Of a stretch of DNA of 64,000 nt, positions 23,875 through 32,046 are shown piece by piece. The stretch's first letter is position 1. Every line of letters begins with the position of its first letter. The notes below the pieces were generated by a model, which did not search any database, was not told the origin of the DNA, and saw only the letters and a list, made by a program, of their open reading frames with translations. Both the position numbers and the translations under genes were made by a program. Source of the stretch: Actinoplanes italicus (GTDB lineage Bacteria > Actinomycetota > Actinomycetes > Mycobacteriales > Micromonosporaceae). Location of the stretch: NCBI RefSeq assembly GCF_003001815.1, contig NZ_PVMZ01000035.1, positions 1-64,000 on the forward strand. The letters run 5' to 3'.

Positions 23875-24525
23875 ATGATGCGTACTTCCCAGCTGCCCAC
23901 CACCGTGCTGCGCCGCGGCCTGCTCGCCGGTGCCGCCGTCACCGCCACCCTCGTGCTGTCGGCCTGCGGTGGCAGCGACCACTCGTCGTCCGGCACCGGC
24001 ATGAACCACGGCGCGACCACGGCCGCGTCGCCGGCCGCGTCGGCGGTCGGCACGTTCAACGACGCCGATGTGACCTTCGCCCAGGCGATGATTCCGCACC
24101 ACCAGCAGGCGGTGCAGATGGCCGACATGGCCGACGGCCGGGCCGCCGACGCCGAGGTCAAGCAACTTGCCGGCAAGATCCAGGCCGCGCAGCAGCCGGA
24201 GATCGACACGATGACCGGCTGGCTGACCGCCTGGGGCAAGCCCGCCCCGGAGCCGCACATGAGCATGGGCTCCGGCACGGGCCACGGCTCGATGCCCGGC
24301 ATGATGACCGACGCCGACATGGCCAAGCTCATGGACGCCAAGGGCGCCGCGTTCGACAAGCAGTTCCTGACCATGATGATCGCTCACCACGAGGGCGCCA
24401 TCGAGATGGCCCAGACCGAGGTGGCGCAGGGCTCCAACCCCGAGGCCAAGACTCTCGCGCAGAAGATCATCACCGATCAGCAGGCCGAGATCACCACGAT
24501 GAAGACCATCCTCGAACGCCTCTGA
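23875..24525 (+). CDS. DUF305-domain lipoprotein
   Basis: A 216-residue exported lipoprotein: signal peptide with lipobox LVLSACGG, a Ser/Thr/Ala linker, then two DUF305 repeats, each with the hallmark His pair (MIPHHQQAVQMADM and MIAHHEGAIEMAQ), and a Met/His-rich bridge (HMSMGSGTGHGSMPGMM). DUF305 proteins occur in copper and silver resistance regions and probably bind metal through these His and Met residues. GAAAGG precedes the start. A strong hairpin follows. Confidence 0.92.
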   Translation: MMRTSQLPTTVLRRGLLAGAAVTATLVLSACGGSDHSSSGTGMNHGATTAASPAASAVGTFNDADVTFAQAMIPHHQQAVQMADMADGRAADAEVKQLAGKIQAAQQPEIDTMTGWLTAWGKPAPEPHMSMGSGTGHGSMPGMMTDADMAKLMDAKGAAFDKQFLTMMIAHHEGAIEMAQTEVAQGSNPEAKTLAQKIITDQQAEITTMKTILERL

Positions 24526-24539
24526 TCCCGTCGATCCGC

Positions 24540-24570
24540 GGGCGGCCAGGCGTGACGCGCCTGGCCGCCC
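24540..24570 (+). terminator. Hairpin after the DUF305 gene
   Basis: GGGCGGCCAGGCG (24540-24552), loop TGACG, CGCCTGGCCGCCC (24558-24570): a perfect 13-bp stem beginning 14 bp after the stop. Confidence 0.75.
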
Positions 24571-24713
24571 CGGCCCGCCCTGCCCGTATGCGTTCAGGTG
24601 TCGCACAGGGTGTGCGGGAGGCGGTGTGGCAACTCCGCGAAACCCGGCGGAACTAATCGGGTCTTTGGTACTTTTGCCGCTTGGCTTCGTTGGAACGCCG
24701 AGCGGGAAGGGCC

Positions 24714-25082
24714 ATGCTCCAGCTGATCGTGCGGATGACCACCATGGCGCTGCTACTGATCTGCGGCGCCCTGGCCCATCACGTCCCCCAGCACGCGCAC
24801 CATGGCCATCCCACCGTCGCAGCGGGCCCGCAGACGGCGACCCCGCCATCCGGTGATGCCTGCACGGCAGCAGCAGCCGACCAAGCACATCTCGCGCATC
24901 CCTGCACTCCGGTAGCGCTGCTGCCGCAGCCGCAGATCGACGATGTCGATCTGCCGCTGGTCCCGGCCCCGCCCCCTACCGACGACGCCCTCACCGCTGC
25001 CGCCGCTGCGGCTGACGCGGCCCACCCGCCCGGTAGACACCATCACACCGTGCTGGCACTGACGAGCGTGTATCGAAGCTGA
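24714..25082 (+). CDS. Small exported His-rich protein
   Basis: A 122-residue protein with a short N-terminal hydrophobic segment (IVRMTTMALLLICGALAHH) directly followed by His-rich sequence (HVPQHAHHGHP), a Pro/Ala-rich middle and a His cluster near the end (PGRHHHTVLALTSVYRS). GGAAGGG precedes ATG 24714. It resembles the DUF6153-like proteins of this window in layout but has a different C-terminus. The His content suggests extracytoplasmic metal binding. Confidence 0.6.
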   Translation: MLQLIVRMTTMALLLICGALAHHVPQHAHHGHPTVAAGPQTATPPSGDACTAAAADQAHLAHPCTPVALLPQPQIDDVDLPLVPAPPPTDDALTAAAAAADAAHPPGRHHHTVLALTSVYRS

Positions 25083-25236
25083 CAGGTCCCGCACGCCGCC
25101 GCCTCGAAACGCGCCTGTTGGCTGATCGGGCCGGTAGCGGCGACGTGCCTCCGTGACCTCTGCTCACCTCCGCACCTGACGTCTGCTCGCCGTGGACGCC
25201 GGGCGGCGGACCACGTCTGCGAAAGCGGCTACGCAC

Positions 25237-26349
25237 ATGATCGACGTGACGTTTCCCCGGCTCCAGCGCCGGCCCCTTCCCGCCCAGCTCGTCTCCAGCT
25301 CCACCTGCCACCACCTCGACCAGCTCGTCGGCAACACCCCCGTCCTGTGGACCCGCGACATCACCGCCACCAGCGACGGCGGGTTCTGGGCCAAACTCGA
25401 AGGCCACAACCCCGGCGGCATCAAGGACCGGCCCGGCCTGCACCTGATCCAGCGCGCCCGTGAACGTGGTGACCTCGCCGACGGCGCCCCGATCGTGGAG
25501 TCCACCTCCGGCACCCTCGGCCTCGGCCTGGCCCTCGCCGGGCTGATCCATGGCCACCCGGTCACCCTCGTTACCGACCCCGGCATGGAACCGCCGCTGC
25601 GGAACCTGCTGACCGCCTACGGCGCCCGCATCGACCTGGTCGACACGCCGCACCCGACCGGCGGCTGGCAGCAGGCCCGCCGCGACCGCGTCAACCAGCT
25701 CCTCGCCGACCGGGGCGGGTTCTGCCCAGACCAGTACAACAACCCCGACAACGTCGACGCCTACCAGAGCCTCGCCCTGGAGCTGGCCGCGCAGCTCGGC
25801 CGAGTCGACGTGCTGGTGTGCAGCGTCGGCACCGGCGGGCACAGCGCCGGCACCGCCCGGGTGCTGCGCGAGTTCTTCCCCGACCTGCGGCTGGTCGGCG
25901 TCGACGCGTGCGGCTCCACCATCTTCGGCCAGCCGGCCCAGACCCGGCTCATGCGCGGGCTCGGCAGCAGCATCCACCCCCGCAACGTGGACTACCCGGC
26001 CTTCGACGAGGTGCACTGGGTCGCCGCCCCGGAATCGGTGTGGGCCTGCCGCAGCCTGGCCGCCGGCCACTACATCAGCGGCGGCTGGAGCGTCGGCGCG
26101 GTAGCCCTGGTCGCCTCCTGGCTGTCCCGGACCCTGCCCGACGACACCCGCATCGCTGCGATCTTCCCCGACGGGCCGCACCGCTACGCCGACACCGTCT
26201 ACAGCGACGACTACTGCCGCACCCACGACCTGCTCGGATCCGCGCCGGCCACCGACCCGGACGAGATCCGTCACCCCCGCGAGCGGGAAGTGCGGCGCTG
26301 GACGCGCTGCACCCACGTCATCGACCCCACCACCGGGGACGCCCCGTGA
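25237..26349 (+). CDS. PLP-dependent cysteine-synthase-like enzyme
   Basis: A 370-residue fold-type II PLP enzyme. [13 protein letters not shown] is the entry motif, [11 protein letters not shown] holds the PLP lysine, [13 protein letters not shown] is the substrate-binding loop, [13 protein letters not shown] the phosphate-binding loop. It matches the CysK/CBS/SbnA superfamily, with GGIKDR in place of the PSGSVKDR of true cysteine synthases. ATG 25237 is chosen; GTG 25192 would add a poorly conserved stretch. It overlaps the downstream MFS exporter (GTGA at 26346-26349), so its product is probably exported: an unusual beta-substituted amino acid is a reasonable guess. Confidence 0.82.
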   Translation: MIDVTFPRLQRRPLPAQLVSSSTCHHLDQLVGNTPVLWTRDITATSDGGFWAKLEGHNPGGIKDRPGLHLIQRARERGDLADGAPIVESTSGTLGLGLALAGLIHGHPVTLVTDPGMEPPLRNLLTAYGARIDLVDTPHPTGGWQQARRDRVNQLLADRGGFCPDQYNNPDNVDAYQSLALELAAQLGRVDVLVCSVGTGGHSAGTARVLREFFPDLRLVGVDACGSTIFGQPAQTRLMRGLGSSIHPRNVDYPAFDEVHWVAAPESVWACRSLAAGHYISGGWSVGAVALVASWLSRTLPDDTRIAAIFPDGPHRYADTVYSDDYCRTHDLLGSAPATDPDEIRHPREREVRRWTRCTHVIDPTTGDAP

Positions 26350-27635
26350 CCGGAACCCTGGCCCAGATCCGGTCGTTCAACCGGCCGGTGCAGTTGCTGC
26401 TGGTCAACCAGCTGACCATCAATATCGGCTTCTACATGCTCATGCCGTATCTGGCCGGCTACCTCACCGGCGACCTGGCGATGGCGGCCTGGGCGGTCGG
26501 CCTGATCCTGGGTGTGCGCAACCTGAGCCAGCAGGGCATGTTCCTGCTCGGCGGCACCCTCGCCGACCGGTACGGCTACAAACCGCTGATCCTGACCGGG
26601 CTCGGCCTGCGCGTGGCCGGGTTCGGGCTGCTCGGTATCGCTACGAACCTGCCCGCCCTGATCGTCGCGTCGGTGCTGACCGGGCTTGCCGGAGCGTTGT
26701 TCAACCCGGCGGTCCGCGCATATCTGGCCGCCGAATCAGGCGAGCGCAAGACCGAGGCGTTCGCCGTGTTCAACGTCTTCTACCAGGCCGGCATCCTCGC
26801 CGGGCCGCTGATCGGCCTCGCCCTGCTGACCGCATCCTTCCGATGGGTGTGCACGGTCGCCGCGCTGCTGTTCCTGCTGCTGCTGATCGCTCAGGCCCGC
26901 GCCCTGCCCGCCCGGCACGCCCCGGCCGGCCCCGACGATCGCAGTCCTACGGCGGATTGGCGGCAGGTGCTGCGCCATCGCGGCTTCCTGCTGTTCTCGG
27001 CCGCGATGATCGGTTCCTACGTACTGAATTTCCAGGTCTACCTCGGCCTGCCCATCGAGGTCCGCCGGGTGACCGGATCGGAGACTCCGGTGGCGATCCT
27101 GTTCGCCGTCTCCGGGCTGCTCACCGTGGCCGGGCAGGTCCGGGTCACCGCCTGGGCCAAACATCGGTGGAGCCCACCGCAGGCCATCGTCCGCGGTCTG
27201 GCGTTGATGGCTGTCGCGTTCCTGCCGCTCGCCGCCACCGCCGCCATCAGCCCCGCGACCGGCGCGGGCCCGTGGCGCACCGCGCTGGCGCTGACTCCGG
27301 TGTTGATGAGCACGGTGCTGCTGACGGTCGCGACGATGATCGTGTACCCGTTCGAGATGGCCACCATCGTCGAGTTCGCCGGCCAACGCCTGGTCGGCAC
27401 CTACTACGGCCTCTACAACACCCTCGCCGGTGTCGGCATCGCCGCCGGGAACCTGCTGACCGGCGCCGCCCTCGACACCGCCGTCACGCTCGGGTGGCCT
27501 GCGCTTCCGTGGCTGCTGCTGACCGTCACCGGGGTACTGGGCACCGCGGCGGTCGGCTACCTGTCACGTGCCGGTCACTTGACGACCACGCCCGGTGCGG
27601 CGGCCGGCGACCGGCGCAGTACCGCGAAGACATAA
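26346..27635 (+). CDS. MFS exporter coupled to the PLP enzyme
   Basis: A 429-residue membrane protein with twelve predicted segments and the MFS loop [11 protein letters not shown] after TM2; [18 protein letters not shown] opens TM1 and [15 protein letters not shown] marks TM5. It belongs to the drug/metabolite-exporter part of the MFS. GTG 26346 overlaps the stop of the cysteine-synthase-like gene. No siderophore synthetase or other biosynthetic gene accompanies the pair, so the two alone may make and export a small amino acid. Confidence 0.85.
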   Translation: MTGTLAQIRSFNRPVQLLLVNQLTINIGFYMLMPYLAGYLTGDLAMAAWAVGLILGVRNLSQQGMFLLGGTLADRYGYKPLILTGLGLRVAGFGLLGIATNLPALIVASVLTGLAGALFNPAVRAYLAAESGERKTEAFAVFNVFYQAGILAGPLIGLALLTASFRWVCTVAALLFLLLLIAQARALPARHAPAGPDDRSPTADWRQVLRHRGFLLFSAAMIGSYVLNFQVYLGLPIEVRRVTGSETPVAILFAVSGLLTVAGQVRVTAWAKHRWSPPQAIVRGLALMAVAFLPLAATAAISPATGAGPWRTALALTPVLMSTVLLTVATMIVYPFEMATIVEFAGQRLVGTYYGLYNTLAGVGIAAGNLLTGAALDTAVTLGWPALPWLLLTVTGVLGTAAVGYLSRAGHLTTTPGAAAGDRRSTAKT

Positions 27636-27798
27636 CCCTTCGATCGCCGCGGTCTCGGGCGACGATGACAGCAGTGCGGGCCGGCTTTTCGGAAATGGGT
27701 GTGGAACTTTCCCGAGCCGGGTGACGACTTACCGATGCCGACGGGTGAGCCCGTACGGTCTGCTTGTCCTTGATGGTTGAGATGGAGGTCCGGGCGCG

Positions 27799-28515
27799 AT
27801 GGCGTTACGTACGCGTATGGTCGGAGCCCTGGCGGCAGGGGTGGCGGCCGCCGCGCTACTCGCAGCTCCGGCCTTCGCCCACGTAGAGGTGGAGGCCGAC
27901 AAGGCGCAGGCCGGCGCCGCCAACGTCACACTGACCTTCCACGGTGAGGCTGAGTCGCAGAGCGCCGGCATCGTGTCGGAGCGGGTGGTGCTGCCGCAAG
28001 GCATCAAACCAGCGGACGTGACCTTGGTGAAGGCGCCCAGGGGCTGGACGTTCACCAGCAGCGCCGACGGGTTCACGATCGCCGGCCCGGCGCTGAAGGT
28101 CGGCCAGGACGCCGAGTTCGCCGTCACGGTGACGCAGCTGCCCACCGATGCGACCACGCTGTCGTTCAAGACCGTGGAGACCTACAGCGACGGCAAGGTT
28201 TCCCGCTGGATCGACCTGCCCGAAGAGGGCCAGCCCGAACCCGAGAGCCCGGCACCCACCATCACGCTCAAGCCCGCCGCCAACCAAGCCGAGGTCACTG
28301 CGGGCACCACGCCCAGCAGCAACCCGAGCACCGCCGTCTCAGCCACCGCCCCGGCGGCCACCCGGGCCAGCAATACGGCGGCCGAGCAGACCGCCAGCAG
28401 CACCGGCTCCGGCGGCTCGCGCGTCGCCTGGTGGATCGCCCTGGCCGTAGCGGTGATCGCCGGTGCCGGTGGCCTGCTGCTCTGGCGCAAGCGCAGCAGC
28501 AACCCGGCTCCGTGA
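27799..28515 (+). CDS. ycnI: YcnI/DUF1775-type copper-binding protein
   Basis: A 238-residue exported protein. The Sec signal ends at PAFA, leaving His as first residue of the mature chain (HVEVEAD), the monohistidine brace that binds Cu(II) in YcnI proteins. The VSRWIDLPE motif supplies the conserved Trp. A Ser/Thr/Ala linker leads to a C-terminal membrane anchor (WWIALAVAVIAGAGGLLLW) followed by RKR. GGAGG precedes the start. It is followed by a CueP-like gene, and both point to copper handling outside the membrane. No CsoR-type repeat is visible upstream. Confidence 0.92.
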   Translation: MALRTRMVGALAAGVAAAALLAAPAFAHVEVEADKAQAGAANVTLTFHGEAESQSAGIVSERVVLPQGIKPADVTLVKAPRGWTFTSSADGFTIAGPALKVGQDAEFAVTVTQLPTDATTLSFKTVETYSDGKVSRWIDLPEEGQPEPESPAPTITLKPAANQAEVTAGTTPSSNPSTAVSATAPAATRASNTAAEQTASSTGSGGSRVAWWIALAVAVIAGAGGLLLWRKRSSNPAP

Positions 28516-28682
28516 CCCTCCCAGGGTGACCCTGCGTCAGCGGTCGGCGCACCGCCGGCACGGCAAGGGCCAGTTGCCCATTGGGCTGCTGCCGGATAGC
28601 CGTCATGGGGCGGCATGTCGGCCTGTCCCAGTCCTAACCTGCGCGCCCGGTCAACCGTGTGACTGACTACCGATGGAGAATC

Positions 28683-29294
28683 GTGAGCATGAAACGGCTC
28701 TTTCTCGTGGGTGCGGTGTCGTTGCTGACGATGGCCGGGTGCACCGGCACCGACGGTTCTGCCCCCATCGCCGGGCCGACCAGCGCGACTGTGGCGGCGT
28801 CGCCGTCGGCTGAGGCGCAGCCGCTGCTGGCTCGCTATGGATTGGCGGGCAAAAGCACGGTGGAGGTCATCGACCAGCTCGACCGGTTGGACCTTCAGCA
28901 GCGCCCAGCCGGGCTGAAGGCGTCCGTGCGGGCCGGTGAGCTGCTGATTTCCGACGGCGGGCAGGAGTTCAGCCTGCCCATCCCCGCCGACCGGTTCTAC
29001 CTGTCGGCCGGCCCGTACCTGCAGCAGACCCACGACTGCTTCTTCCACGCGCCCACCGGCTGCAAAGGCGAACTGGCCGGCAAACAGGTGCAGGTCAAGA
29101 TCCTTAACGATGCCAACGGCACGGTCCTGGTCGACGAGTCGCGCACCACCTTCGCCAACGGCTTCGTCGGATTCTGGCTGCCGCGCAACATCACCGGCAC
29201 CCTGCGGATCACCTCCGACGGCAAGACCGCCGAGTCGAAGATCAGCACCGGCGCAGACGCCCCGACCTGCCTGACCACGCTACGACTGGTCTGA
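28683..29294 (+). CDS. cueP: CueP-like periplasmic copper-binding lipoprotein
   Basis: A 203-residue lipoprotein with lipobox LLTMAGCTG and the CueP signature QQTHDCFFHAPTGCKGEL, which holds the Cys-His-Cys copper ligands of CueP from Salmonella. A C-terminal Cys (PTCLTTLRL) matches the family as well. Start GTG 28683 has GGAG five bases upstream; ATG 28689 is the alternative. CueP stores copper and hands it to superoxide dismutase in enterobacteria; the actinobacterial role is unstudied. It follows the YcnI gene, after a gap of 167 bp. A 9-bp-stem hairpin follows. Confidence 0.9.
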   Translation: MSMKRLFLVGAVSLLTMAGCTGTDGSAPIAGPTSATVAASPSAEAQPLLARYGLAGKSTVEVIDQLDRLDLQQRPAGLKASVRAGELLISDGGQEFSLPIPADRFYLSAGPYLQQTHDCFFHAPTGCKGELAGKQVQVKILNDANGTVLVDESRTTFANGFVGFWLPRNITGTLRITSDGKTAESKISTGADAPTCLTTLRLV

Positions 29295-29299
29295 CCACC

Positions 29300-29329
29300 A
29301 CGCGGCCCGCGCTCTGCCTTGGGCCGCGT
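29300..29329 (+). terminator. Hairpin after the CueP-like gene
   Basis: ACGCGGCCC (29300-29308), 12-nt loop, GGGCCGCGT (29321-29329): perfect 9-bp stem six bases after the stop. Confidence 0.65.
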
Positions 29330-29608
29330 CCGCCCCGCTGATCCTCCCTCGCCGGTGTGCTCGTCGCCGGCGAGGATGGCCGCCGTCCGGACATCAGCGC
29401 CATCTGGGTCGGTCCGCGCGGCGTGCCGCTGTCGCCCGGCTGACGGCGTTGCGGGTCGCGGGGACGTTGACGCCCGAGCATGTGCGGCTGGTGTGCGGGC
29501 TCGGGTTGGGCGCTCGGGACCAATGCTCGGAAGAGTTACGACAATTATGATCTTGGTGCTCTGGCGTGCTTCTGGAGCGGAACTGCGCCGCCGACCCGAA
29601 CACCTAAC
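29330..29608. other. Decayed sequence, possible transposase remnant
   Basis: No intact gene. A + strand frame around 29437-29546 reads LTALRVAGTLTPEHVRLVCG, which recalls the N-terminal helix-turn-helix of actinobacterial Mu-type transposases or integrases, but it lacks a start and breaks within about 36 codons. It adjoins a primase/polymerase remnant, suggesting debris of a mobile element. Confidence 0.3.
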
Positions 29609-29829
29609 CTAACGGCGCTCGCGCAGCTCGAACAGCCAGGCCGGGAGGTCCGCGATCGATGCCGGGCTCACGAATTCGTACCGCCCGATCGCGGCGACCG
29701 AGCCGAGCCCGACGAGGTAGCCGCGGTCCGGTGGACGGGGCCGCGGGTGTCGATTCCCGGCCGGGCGTGCTGACGCCGCCGGAGGTGGTCGTGATCGTGA
29801 CGGCCGGCAGGACGGTGATCCACATGCGG
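29609..29829 (-). pseudogene. Remnant of a bifunctional DNA primase/polymerase (Prim-Pol)
   Basis: Read on the minus strand, three frames in succession match the Prim-Pol domain of plasmid and AICE replication proteins: VTITTTSGG in one frame, GIDTRG in a second, and RGYLVGLGSVAAIGRYEF followed by LPAWLFELRERR and TAG (29609-29611) in a third. This order (TxSGGxH, pGIDxRG, GGYxVxxGS, LPxWL) is the conserved order of that domain. Two frameshifts and deletion of the segment between SGG and GID leave it non-functional. Confidence 0.5.
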
Positions 29830-29831
29830 CC

Positions 29832-30317
29832 TCACCCGATCGCGGCCCGCTGCCGTGCCCCCGTGGTCAGCCCTTGGGTAACCACCAGCAGCACCACGAA
29901 GGCGGCGAGCGCCGCGACGGTCCGAACGTCGTGCAAGGCCTCCCAGCGGGCGAGCCGGTCCGCGTAACCGGCCGGCAGGCCGGTCGCCGCCCAGGTGCGG
30001 ATCTCACCATTGATCGGCACATTGCCGAACCGGGTGACCACCAGTGCGGTCAGCGCGAGCAGTCCGGCCCCGGCGGCACCCCAGCGGGCCCTGCCGCGCA
30101 GCGCCACCGCACAGACGGTCGAGGACACGATGGTCAGGCCCATGGCTGCCTGCATGAAGATGCCGTTCATGTCCATCAGCGCGACCCGGTAAGTCATGTG
30201 CACGTCGATCGGCACGGCGTTGAAGGTCGGCACCACGCAGACCCGGGCGTAGCCGAACGCCCCGGCCAAGAGCCCGGAGCAGAGCAGCGCGACCCCACCG
30301 GCGAGCCGGGCCCGCAT
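29832..30317 (-). CDS. DUF1772-family membrane protein
   Basis: A 161-residue protein with four membrane segments. FNAVPIDVHMTYRVALMDMNGIF and TRFGNVPINGEIRTW are typical of DUF1772 (anthrone-oxygenase-like) proteins; the VPIN motif lies in a conserved loop. ATG 30317 overlaps the stop of the NTF2-like gene (TGATG), so the two are coupled. Substrate unknown. Confidence 0.8.
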   Translation of the reverse strand: MRARLAGGVALLCSGLLAGAFGYARVCVVPTFNAVPIDVHMTYRVALMDMNGIFMQAAMGLTIVSSTVCAVALRGRARWGAAGAGLLALTALVVTRFGNVPINGEIRTWAATGLPAGYADRLARWEALHDVRTVAALAAFVVLLVVTQGLTTGARQRAAIG

Positions 30318-30685
30318 CACCCGTCACCCTCAACGGTCCGGGTGAGCTGGTCGAGCCGCAGCATCCGGCCGTCGTCGGCGACCCGGCCGATCACGTGGAT
30401 GTCGGTGGCCACCACCGCGCCGCTACGCATCCGTGCGGTGAGCGTGTAGCGGGCGGCCACCTGGTCGCCCCGCGTGAGCGCCTGATGGATGTCGACGTCG
30501 GCGGCGACGGCGTTGCGGCGCACCGGCCGGATGTGCGCGACGATCCGGTCCCGGTCGAGCGTCAGACCGTCGTTGTGGAGGGTGAACCCCGGGGCGTGGT
30601 ATCGGTCGAAGACCACAGCCGGTTCCTCGTCTCCGAAGGCCGCCTCCTGGGGGTATCGGGCGAGGTAGTCGGTGAAGCTGAGCAT
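30317..30685 (-). CDS. SnoaL/NTF2-like protein
   Basis: A 122-residue cone-shaped-fold protein: helices at LSFTDYLARYPQEAAF, then strands FTLHNDGLTLDRDRIVAH, VAARYTLTARMRSGA and IHVIGRVADDGRMLRLD. Typical of SnoaL-like domains that bind or isomerise small ring compounds. First gene of a two-gene unit divergent from a TetR regulator; the paired inverted repeats between them suggest repression by it. Confidence 0.8.
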   Translation of the reverse strand: MLSFTDYLARYPQEAAFGDEEPAVVFDRYHAPGFTLHNDGLTLDRDRIVAHIRPVRRNAVAADVDIHQALTRGDQVAARYTLTARMRSGAVVATDIHVIGRVADDGRMLRLDQLTRTVEGDG

Positions 30686-30714
30686 CGGTTCCTCCGGTCG
30701 ATCGGTAGAACTCT

Positions 30715-30762
30715 GACAGCCTGTCCAACATACGTGGGCAGGTTAGCCTTGACAACGTGTCA
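30715..30762. promoter_or_regulatory. Two related inverted repeats, likely TetR operators
   Basis: GACAG-C-CTGTC (30715-30725) and TGACA-ACG-TGTCA (30750-30762) are both perfect inverted repeats sharing TGACA...TGTC. The first lies next to the NTF2-like promoter side, the second covers the GTG start of the TetR gene (30757) and a possible -35 TTGACA. They would let the TetR protein control both directions. Confidence 0.6.
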
Positions 30763-31362
30763 GAACTACCGAGTCCTCGGCGCCGTCGGCTGCGGGCGGA
30801 CGCCGAGCGCAGCCGGACCGCCATCATCGACGCGGCGATCATCCTGCTGGGCCGCCGCGCCGACGCGAGCATGGAGGAGATCGCGGCCGCCGCGGGCGTC
30901 GCACGCCAGACGGTGTACGCCCACTACCCGTCCCGGGATGCACTGCTCGTCGGGGTCGTCGACCGGATCACCGGGGAGACGGTCGCCGCGCTGGACACGA
31001 TCGACCCGGCGACCGGGACGGCGGCCTCGGCCCTGACCCGGTGGCTGACCGTGAGCTGGGGCGTGATCGAGCGATACCCGCTGCTGCTGACCGTTTCGCT
31101 GCCGGCCGGCGATCCGGCCGACGAGCGCGACCGGCACCTGCCGATCATGGAAAAGCTGGCGGAGATCCTGGCGCATGGCCGCCGGACCGGCGAGTTCACC
31201 ACCGGGCAGCCGGAGGGCTGGCTGCTGGCGGCCACGATCAGTCTGGGCCACGCCGCCGGCCAGGAGGTCGCCGCCGGCCGGATGACTGCGGCCGCGGCCG
31301 CAGCGGCCTATCGGGACAGTGTCCAGCGACTCGCGGCGGCTCCAGTGGTGACTATTCAGTAA
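30757..31362 (+). CDS. TetR-family regulator
   Basis: A 201-residue TetR protein with RRLRADAERSRTAIIDAA, helix-turn-helix SMEEIAAAAGVARQTVYAHY and an all-helical ligand domain. The GTG at 30757 lies inside an inverted repeat, so the transcript may be leaderless and autorepressed. Divergent from the NTF2-like/DUF1772 genes. Inducer unknown. Confidence 0.88.
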   Translation: MSELPSPRRRRLRADAERSRTAIIDAAIILLGRRADASMEEIAAAAGVARQTVYAHYPSRDALLVGVVDRITGETVAALDTIDPATGTAASALTRWLTVSWGVIERYPLLLTVSLPAGDPADERDRHLPIMEKLAEILAHGRRTGEFTTGQPEGWLLAATISLGHAAGQEVAAGRMTAAAAAAAYRDSVQRLAAAPVVTIQ

Positions 31363-31750
31363 ATCTGCGCCTAGGGTCGGGTCACGTACCCAAGCGCTGG
31401 TCCCGCAGAAAGCGACAGCTTCACCCAGGCGGTGCCAGCTTGGTGCCAACTACAGCCGCACGGTGCCAACTTCGTCCGGTTGGGACAGCCGCTACCACTA
31501 GCGCCCGCCGTCGGCGCCAAGTGCCTCAGCGCGTCCGACCAATGACAGAAACCCCGCCGGCTTCAGCGACAACAACCTGTCGCTCAACGGCCGTGAAGGC
31601 TGACAACGCGGGCACGGCCGTACACCGCGCCAACAGTGATGGAGCGGATCGGCGCACCGCACCGGTCAGCCACCCTGCAGGCGGGAATCGCCATAACCGG
31701 TGAACGTGACGGCAATCGCGCGGAAGGCGTGCAGCGCATCACCAGGCAGG
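31363..31750. other. Intergenic stretch without recognisable gene
   Basis: Nearly 390 bp before the copZ promoter. GGTGCCA recurs three times (near 31431, 31441 and 31461) and a small hairpin AGCGACA...TGTCGCT lies near 31566-31586, but no gene is supported. It may be degraded sequence. Confidence 0.4.
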
Positions 31751-31754
31751 CCCC

Positions 31755-31783
31755 TTGATACCCTAGGGGGGTATGGGTATGGT
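31755..31783 (+). promoter_or_regulatory. copZ-copA promoter with CsoR-type operator
   Basis: -35 TTGATA (31755-31760), 17-bp spacer, -10 TATGGT (31778-31783). The spacer is largely filled by ATACCC-TAGGG-GGGTAT (31758-31774), an inverted repeat of CsoR type. Bound repressor would cover the promoter. Nearly the same sequence lies in reverse orientation at 40315-40331. Confidence 0.8.
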
Positions 31784-31837
31784 TGGTTTGTGTGCGGCGA
31801 CGTCCCGCCGCTCACGCCCAACGGCAAGGAGATCGTG

Positions 31838-32044
31838 ATGGCTACCCAGACCTACACCGTGACCGGCATGACCTGCTCGCACTGCGTCAACTCCGTCAGC
31901 GCCGAAGTCGGCAAGGTCCCCGGAGTCACCGACGTCCAGGTCGACCTCGCCTCCGGCACGGTCACCATCACCAGTGACCAGCCCGTCGACGAGACCGCGG
32001 TCGCCGCGGCCGTCGACGAGGCCGGCTACGAACTCGCGAGGTAG
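31838..32044 (+). CDS. copZ: Copper chaperone CopZ (HMA domain)
   Basis: A 68-residue single HMA domain: TVTGMTCSHCVNSVSAEV with the CxxC copper site (Cys13-Cys16 region) and a C-terminal AGYEL. AAGGAG lies upstream of ATG 31838; the longer open frame upstream runs through the promoter and is not used. CopZ carries Cu(I) to the CopA ATPase two genes downstream, and can hand copper to CsoR. Confidence 0.95.
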   Translation: MATQTYTVTGMTCSHCVNSVSAEVGKVPGVTDVQVDLASGTVTITSDQPVDETAVAAAVDEAGYELAR

Positions 32045-32046
32045 TC

